Below are positions 33,020-37,755 of a DNA stretch of 37,755 nucleotides, in pieces. The notes under the pieces were generated by a model. That model saw only the letters and a program-made list of their open reading frames with translations. It was not told the DNA's origin and ran no database searches. The position numbers and the translations under genes were made by a program. The stretch's first letter is position 1. Each line of letters starts with the position of its first letter. The stretch is taken from the NCBI GenBank assembly GCA_028285065.1, contig JANQQG010000145.1, forward strand, positions 1 through 37,755, read 5' to 3'. This DNA comes from Phycisphaerales bacterium (GTDB lineage: Bacteria > Planctomycetota > Phycisphaerae > Phycisphaerales > UBA1924).

Positions 33020-33883
33020 CTAGCTCCCACCGCCCTCGCGGAACAGCCGACGGACCAGCCGGTCACGCAGACGTCGTGGCAGACGCCCGAAGACCCACGC
33101 CAACGCCCGCGCGTCACGACCGACGAGCGTCCGGGTGCGAGCCCGGCGAGCCGTCAGCAGGCGGGCGATCACCCGCCCAACATGATCGGGATCGACCCCC
33201 GCAGCCCCGCTTCTGGCCGCCTGTCGCCCGAGTTCCTCGAGTGCCGCCCGGTACCTGTCGGCTCGATCCGCCGGCGCGCCCGCCAGGCGTTCCTCGCCCG
33301 CCCCGATCGACTTGTCCCAGATCGGTGTCCGCACAGCCCCGGGCTCGACGATCACCGCATCGAGCCCGAACGGGCTCACCTCCGCCCGCAGCGCATCGGT
33401 GATCGCTCCCAACGCGAACTTGCTCGCGGAGTACGGCCCCATGAACGGGAGCGTCACGCGCCCCGACACCGATCCGACGTTCACCACGCGCACCGGCGCA
33501 CCACCAACGCGCAGCCCCTCATGCAACAAGGGCAAGCACGCGTACGTCACACGCACGGCGCCAAGCACGTTGACGTCGAACTGCGCCTCCCAGCCATCCG
33601 CCTCGAGCGCCTCGACCGGCCCGGCGACGACGATCCCCGCGTTGTTGACCAGCCCACCAAGCGCCTCGCGACCGCTCAGCGCCGCCTCGATCGACTCTTG
33701 CTTGGTCACGTCGAGCGTTACGGGCTCGAGGTTGCCCGTCGCGCTTGCGCGCAGGGACTCGGCATCTTCCTCGCGCCGCACGCCCGCGAGAACCGCGAGC
33801 CCACGCCGATCGAGCTCGAGCGCGGTGCTCCGCCCGATGCCCGTCGAGGCGCCGGTGACGAGGATGGGAGCGCGTCGCTGCAT
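33020..33883 (-). CDS. Short-chain dehydrogenase/reductase
   Basis: A 287-residue classical SDR. The NAD(P) motif TGASTGIG is at 10-17, NNAG at 80-83, and the catalytic Ser140 (SVS) and Tyr151-x3-Lys155 (YSASK) are intact. An Arg pair in GVRREED after strand 2 suggests NADP(H). The C-terminal about 80 residues are Arg-rich and extended (RRARTRTLVGRDARALAWVFGRLPRRLRDRLVRRLF), possibly membrane-attached. I start at ATG 33883, 6 nt after TACCGT with no Shine-Dalgarno. The substrate is unknown. Confidence 0.9.
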   Translation of the reverse strand: MQRRAPILVTGASTGIGRSTALELDRRGLAVLAGVRREEDAESLRASATGNLEPVTLDVTKQESIEAALSGREALGGLVNNAGIVVAGPVEALEADGWEAQFDVNVLGAVRVTYACLPLLHEGLRVGGAPVRVVNVGSVSGRVTLPFMGPYSASKFALGAITDALRAEVSPFGLDAVIVEPGAVRTPIWDKSIGAGEERLAGAPADRADRYRAALEELGRQAARSGAAGVDPDHVGRVIARLLTARRARTRTLVGRDARALAWVFGRLPRRLRDRLVRRLFREGGGS

Positions 33884-33940
33884 CGGGGCACGGTACACCC
33901 GGCTCCGACATGCCGCGAATCGCCGTGGTCGGACCGACCC

Positions 33941-34495
33941 CTAAGGCTTGAGCAGCTTGCCGTCCGCGTCGGTCCCGCCAACGAGCTTCCCATCCTCGAC
34001 GAACGCGCCCTCGATCCGTCCGACGCGGATGAGCGCGGTCGCGGGCGAGTCGTCCGCGAGGAACTCCCATGTCGTCGTGTCGAAGCGCCACCCGTGCGTC
34101 CCCGCGCCGGCCGCCGGACCATCGATCCTCACCGTCGCGAGGTCGTTGAAGGGGTTGGTCGGGATCGACGCCAGGTACGGGCCGAAGATCGCGCCCGCGC
34201 CCGAATCACCGAACTCGGTCGTGTTCTGTGTCAGACGCCGCGAGAAGTCGGTCCCGCTCGTGTCGATCAAGCCATTCTTGTCGTGCGCCGGGGACCTCCC
34301 CGGATGCTCGGCGCTGTACCGGAAGATCGCCTCAGTCACCGTCCGCAGGTCCGCCTTCACCGACGCGACACGCGACCTCGCCGCGGCCCGCGTCACGCGC
34401 GGCACCGCGATCGCGCTGATCACGCCGATGATCGCGACCACGATGATCAACTCGACCATGCTGAAGGCGCGGAGATGGCGTCGGCCGATCGACAC
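33941..34495 (-). CDS. Type II secretion/type IV pilus-like pseudopilin
   Basis: A 184-residue pseudopilin. Starting at GTG 34495 (GGGAG ten bases upstream) the leader is MSIGRRHLRA followed by FSMVELIIVVAIIGVISAIAVPRV, the class III prepilin signal and membrane helix with Glu at +5. Residue -1 of the cleavage site is Ala instead of the usual Gly. The body contains a pilin-like region (SVKADLRTVTEAIFRYSAEHPGR, GPYLASIPTNPFN) as in GspG-like proteins of planctomycetes. It would assemble in a periplasmic pseudopilus. No secretion ATPase or secretin is nearby. The long 594-residue track ORF merges this gene with non-coding sequence. Confidence 0.82.
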   Translation of the reverse strand: MSIGRRHLRAFSMVELIIVVAIIGVISAIAVPRVTRAAARSRVASVKADLRTVTEAIFRYSAEHPGRSPAHDKNGLIDTSGTDFSRRLTQNTTEFGDSGAGAIFGPYLASIPTNPFNDLATVRIDGPAAGAGTHGWRFDTTTWEFLADDSPATALIRVGRIEGAFVEDGKLVGGTDADGKLLKP

Positions 34496-34566
34496 GTCGG
34501 GCTGCTCCCTTGCGGCGCGGGTATCTCCTCGCCGAACCCACAGATCGGTGCCCCCGCCACGACTTC

Positions 34567-34866
34567 TTATTCGATCGGAAGAGAACCCCTCATCCAGGGC
34601 ACACCCGCCGTCACGGACAGCACACGCGCGGGGTTCTCGGACGCCGCTCGTGGACTGGCAGGCGAACGCCGCCCAGCGCCGCGGACCCCGGCGAGCCGTC
34701 GGGCCGGAACAGCGCACGCTCGGAATCGAACCACCCCCCGTCGTGCCCGCGCCGGCAGATGCCCGTCGATCCGGATCCCGGCCAGCCGAGGCGCCGCGAT
34801 CGCAAGGACCACACCCATGATGGTCAGGACGACCACGACTTCGATCGAGCCGAAGCCGCGACCGTG
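34567..34866 (-). pseudogene. Broken GspH-like pseudopilin
   Basis: The minus strand encodes GRGFGSIEVVVVLTIMGVVLAIAAPRLAG, a clear prepilin-type N-terminus with Gly-Phe and Glu at +5, but no ATG, GTG or TTG lies between the preceding in-frame stop and this motif. After about 35 residues the frame becomes Arg/Ala-rich, while the neighbouring frame gives a GspH-like GGWFDSERALFRPDGSPGS (about 34735-34670), and the first frame resumes with SENPARVLSVTAGVPW before the stop. This points to two frameshifts plus a lost start, and the product would be much shorter than a GspH. Sequencing error is an alternative explanation. Confidence 0.5.
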
Positions 34867-34939
34867 GCGGCAAGGGGCTCTCGCTGAACCGCGTTCTTCC
34901 CCGACCCGGAAGTAGACTCAGAGGGGAAGGGAGTCCCCC

Positions 34940-36454
34940 ATGAATGCGCCCGGGTTCGACATGAGTTTCTCGTTTGGCGGTCCGGGTCGCTCTCCTGTCC
35001 GGCGCGATCCGACCTCTCCCATGGTGATCGCACTGGTCGCCGACTTCTCCGGGCGCGCCTCGCGCAGCCAGGTGGGATCGCCCGACGAGATCGCCGCGAG
35101 ACGCCCGCTCCGCTGCGATGTCGACAACCTCGATGCGCACATGGAGCGCCTCAGCGTGCACATCACCCTCGGCCAGGGCGCCGGCGCCGACGAGATCCGC
35201 CCGACCGAACTCGACGCCCTCCACCCCGACGAACTCTGGCGCACCCTCTCTGTCTTCGACGCGATGCGCACCCTCCGCAAGCGCCTGACAGATCCGGCGA
35301 CCTCCCACGAGGCCTGCCAGGAGGTCCGAGCCTGGGCCGGCGAGGCCGCGCCCGACACCGACGGAGCACCCAAACCGGAGCCCGCTTCGCCCGCGGACGA
35401 CTTCGAACGCCTCCTCGGCGCCGAGGCGCCCGGGCCGAGCGCTGGCGCGATGCGTCCGGACGTCGACGCGTTCGTCCGAGCGCTGGTCGGCCCTCACGTC
35501 GTGGAGAGTGCCGATCCCGATGCCGCACGCCTGACGCAGGTCGTCGATCAATCGATCACGGAGGCGATGCGCCGGGTCCTGCGCGATCCCGGTTTCCGCG
35601 CCACCGAACGCGCCTGGCGCAGCGCACAACACCTGATCACGACGCTCGAGACAGACGAGACGTCGCTGCGCGTCCTGCTCGTCGACATCAGCGCACACGA
35701 GCTCGAGGCCGACCTGCGCGCGCACGCCGACGACCCGGCGCGCTCCGGCATCGCGCGCCTGCTCCGTTCGATCGCGCAGCAGGGTGACCCCGTCTCGATG
35801 CTCGCCCTTGACCGTGTGTTCGGCGCATCAGCCGGCGATGCCGCAATGTGCGCACGACTTGGCGCGATCGCGGCGGAAGCCGGAGCCGCGCTGCTGGCGG
35901 GCGCGAGCTTGGCGCTCGCGGGTTGCCCGTCGCTCCGCGATGCGCCCGACCCGATCGACTGGCAACCCGGTGTCGCGGGTACGGACGAGGACCAGGCCGC
36001 CTGGGGCGAGCTGCGCTCGATGGCGTGCGCCACCTCGATCTGCCTCGCCTGCCCGAGGTTCATGCTCCGCGCGCCCTACGGCCCCTCGGACCCGATCGAT
36101 GCCTTCGACTTCGACGAGGTCCCGAGCCTCGACGACCATACGGGGTACCTCTGGGCGCCCGGCTCGCTGCTGTGCGCGCAACTGCTCGGCGAGGCGTACT
36201 CGAGCAGCGAAGGGCGGGGATTCGCACCGGGCGCCGGCGAGGTCGGCTCGCTCCCGATGCACAGCGTGCGCGAGATGGGCGAGTCCGCAATGAAGCCGTG
36301 CGCCGAGGCGTGGCTGACCGACCGAGCCGCCGATCGCATGGCCGACGCCGGCCTCTGCCCGTGTCTCTCGATCAAGGGGCGCACCGGCGTCCGCGTCGCG
36401 TCGATGCGATCGATGGCCGTGGCAGACGGGCGATTGCTCGGACCGTGGGGCTAA
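34940..36454 (+). CDS. TssB-TssC-like single-chain contractile-sheath protein
   Basis: A 504-residue protein that joins two sheath subunits. Residues about 27-131 resemble TssB/VipA (MVIALVADFSGRASR, RRPLRCDVDNLDAHMERL, LHPDELWRTL). A Pro/Asp linker (about 135-155) leads to a TssC/VipB-like part: AWRSAQHLITTLETDETSLRVLLVDISAHEL (225-254), CPRFMLRAPYG (371-381) and ADAGLCPCLSIKG (468-480). It stops where TssC normally continues into its C-terminal sheath domain, so roughly 100 residues are missing. ATG 34940 has GGGAAGGGAG upstream, and TAGACT at 34913 may be its -10. There is no other type VI gene in the window. Function as a sheath is inferred. Confidence 0.78.
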   Translation: MNAPGFDMSFSFGGPGRSPVRRDPTSPMVIALVADFSGRASRSQVGSPDEIAARRPLRCDVDNLDAHMERLSVHITLGQGAGADEIRPTELDALHPDELWRTLSVFDAMRTLRKRLTDPATSHEACQEVRAWAGEAAPDTDGAPKPEPASPADDFERLLGAEAPGPSAGAMRPDVDAFVRALVGPHVVESADPDAARLTQVVDQSITEAMRRVLRDPGFRATERAWRSAQHLITTLETDETSLRVLLVDISAHELEADLRAHADDPARSGIARLLRSIAQQGDPVSMLALDRVFGASAGDAAMCARLGAIAAEAGAALLAGASLALAGCPSLRDAPDPIDWQPGVAGTDEDQAAWGELRSMACATSICLACPRFMLRAPYGPSDPIDAFDFDEVPSLDDHTGYLWAPGSLLCAQLLGEAYSSSEGRGFAPGAGEVGSLPMHSVREMGESAMKPCAEAWLTDRAADRMADAGLCPCLSIKGRTGVRVASMRSMAVADGRLLGPWG

Positions 36455-36464
36455 GTCAGATGGA

Positions 36465-37694
36465 CTACGGCTTGGAGGCGTCGCTGGTGGACTTGTCCGA
36501 CTCGGGCGCGTCCCACGTCGCCGGCTTGTCGAGGTTCGGCATCATGAGCGACATGGTCGCCATCGCAGTCCCGTAGTTCGCCGATCGCTCGAACACACGA
36601 TCGTTCCAGGTCCCGTTGTCCTCACGGATCTTCTCGAGCGTCTCGCGCATCATCTTCCGGTACACGTTCCGCTCGGGGTTCGGGAGCTGCTCGATCGCCT
36701 GGGCGGCGTAGTAGTGGGCCCAGAAGAAGTAGTACGGCGCAACCCCGTACGGCGCGACGTGCGTCCCGTGCTGACGACGACGCTTCTCGAGCTCGTCCCA
36801 GTGCAGGAAGAAGGCATCCACGGCGCCGCGGATCCGCGACTCGTCGGCGCGACCGGCGAGGTGCAGCGTCGTCTCACAGACCAACATCCGGCCCATCGCG
36901 CCGGGCACGCCGCCGCCACGACCGCCGGCCGAACCCGAGTACACAAACTCGCCGGCGTTGTCGCGTCGCGCCGACTCGATGAAATCCAGCGCTCGCGTCA
37001 CGACGTCGTCGTCGACGGTGTAGCCCGCGGCCTTGGCCTCGAACAGCGCCTGCAGCGCCGAGCCGGTCATGAAGCTCGAAGGCGAGCCAACCTTGTCGCG
37101 CCCGGCCGGGCGGGCGTAGTTCCAGCCGCCCACACGCGGGATCTCGACCTTCTGAAGCGCATCGACGTACCACTCGGCCGCCTTCTGAACCTCGTCCTTC
37201 ATCCCCGCAGGCACGACGTCGCTGTTCTGGAGCTTGATCAGGAACGTCGCGGCGTAGATGTACCCCCACGCGCGCACGTCGTACGTCCCGTCGTAATCCT
37301 CTTCGGACATCAGCGGGTGCTCGATCGATTTGGTCACGAACCCGACCGCGCGCTTGACGGCCTCACGCCGGTCCGTGTCCTGGTCGTACCCCGGAGCCTG
37401 GATCATCGCCAGCGCACAGATCGACGTCCCGCCAACGCGATAGCCGATCGGGATCTCGGGCCGCCCGGAATCACCCCGGACCCGGTAGACGCCCTCGTAG
37501 GGCCACTCGCCCCGGTCGGGCCCCTCCTCCATCTTCACCAGGGCCTCGATCCCAGTGCTGACCCACTCCTCGAAGTCCGGCTGGATCGCCGCCGTCCCGG
37601 CGTCGGCCACGCAGGCCGCCGAGCAAGGGAGGGCAAGGCCCATCAGGCCCGCCAGGCCCAGGCAACGGATCGTGGTCTTGGTCGTTCGGCTCAT
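36465..37694 (-). CDS. Exported squalene-cyclase/prenyltransferase-fold repeat protein
   Basis: A 409-residue protein with a signal peptide (TIRCLGLAGLMGLALPCSAAC; the Cys could also be lipidated). The mature part has repeated helical pairs with G-x-x-G/S and W/Y motifs (GGTSICALAMIQ, YDVRAWGYIYAATFLI, MTGSALQALFEAKAAGY, GAMGRMLVCETTLHLAG, YGTAMATMSLMMP) of the alpha/alpha-barrel type found in terpene cyclases, prenyltransferases and related secreted planctomycete proteins. The DxDD acid of squalene-hopene cyclases is not visible, so an enzymatic role is doubtful. ATG 37694 is preceded by GGAG. It is convergent with the sheath-protein gene, 10 nt apart. Confidence 0.75.
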   Translation of the reverse strand: MSRTTKTTIRCLGLAGLMGLALPCSAACVADAGTAAIQPDFEEWVSTGIEALVKMEEGPDRGEWPYEGVYRVRGDSGRPEIPIGYRVGGTSICALAMIQAPGYDQDTDRREAVKRAVGFVTKSIEHPLMSEEDYDGTYDVRAWGYIYAATFLIKLQNSDVVPAGMKDEVQKAAEWYVDALQKVEIPRVGGWNYARPAGRDKVGSPSSFMTGSALQALFEAKAAGYTVDDDVVTRALDFIESARRDNAGEFVYSGSAGGRGGGVPGAMGRMLVCETTLHLAGRADESRIRGAVDAFFLHWDELEKRRRQHGTHVAPYGVAPYYFFWAHYYAAQAIEQLPNPERNVYRKMMRETLEKIREDNGTWNDRVFERSANYGTAMATMSLMMPNLDKPATWDAPESDKSTSDASKP

Positions 37695-37755
37695 GGATGG
37701 TGGCTCCTGATTGGTCGATGGATGCAGCGGCCCCGGGTGCTCGACCGTACCGTTG

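Noticed and set aside
33941-35725. 594-residue minus-strand ORF
   Set aside because: Only its last 184 codons look like protein (pseudopilin). The rest is antisense to the sheath gene or in the wrong frame across the broken pseudopilin.
1-37755. tRNA, rRNA, CRISPR array, IS element or phage genes
   Set aside because: I looked for tRNA arms, regular repeats, transposase motifs and long terminal repeats and saw none; a tRNAscan or repeat search would be needed to exclude short ones.

Overview
The window is a high-GC bacterial chromosome segment of about 37.8 kb with no rRNA, tRNA, CRISPR or IS element that I can see. The gene content (a MoxR/DUF58/VWA 'Bat'-type operon, large secreted proteins of unknown family, NHL-repeat lipoprotein, pseudopilins, squalene-cyclase-like secreted repeats, short overlapping genes) suggests a Planctomycetota bacterium, probably of the Phycisphaerae. 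That is an inference from style and gene families, not a computed placement.

Layout. 1-9601: one plus-strand transcription unit carrying the 3' end of an ABC permease, an NHL-propeller lipoprotein, a 1025-residue double-VWA membrane protein, MoxR ATPase, a 39-residue lipoprotein missed by the ORF track, a DUF58 protein, a 12-codon coupling ORF and a BatA-like VWA protein. 9649-14100: an iodotyrosine-deiodinase-like flavoprotein, a 936-residue secreted protein and a methyltransferase. 14137-19537: three DinB-fold proteins, an ankyrin protein, an HTH regulator/SRPBCC operon with a visible promoter and operator dyad, and a secreted TPR-like protein. 19569-21734: a TPP riboswitch and thiC. 21851-24619: two tandem Pmp3/UPF0057 peptides, two unknown genes and an SseB-like protein. 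24607-30186: CPBP protease, AI-2E transporter family protein, a small zinc-ribbon-like protein, a winged-helix methyltransferase, DUF427, dienelactone hydrolase and OsmC. 30176-33883: CHAD, ApaG, a cobalamin-binding protein carrying the CarH light-sensor residues but no DNA-binding domain, a parvulin and an SDR. 33941-37694: a pseudopilin, a broken second pseudopilin, a single-chain TssB-TssC-like sheath protein and a secreted terpene-cyclase-fold protein.

Functionally the clearest units are the MoxR/VWA operon (envelope chaperone-like complex), the autoregulated HTH-SRPBCC pair, and thiamine-controlled thiC. The most interesting items are the stand-alone CarH-type cobalamin sensor, the TssB-TssC fusion with no T6SS neighbours, the deiodinase homologue with its substrate-binding triad, and a recurrent arrangement in which a TANNNT-like -10 box ends only 6-7 nt before the start codon of ten genes lacking a Shine-Dalgarno, implying widespread leaderless transcripts beside a second class of genes with strong GGAGG sites.
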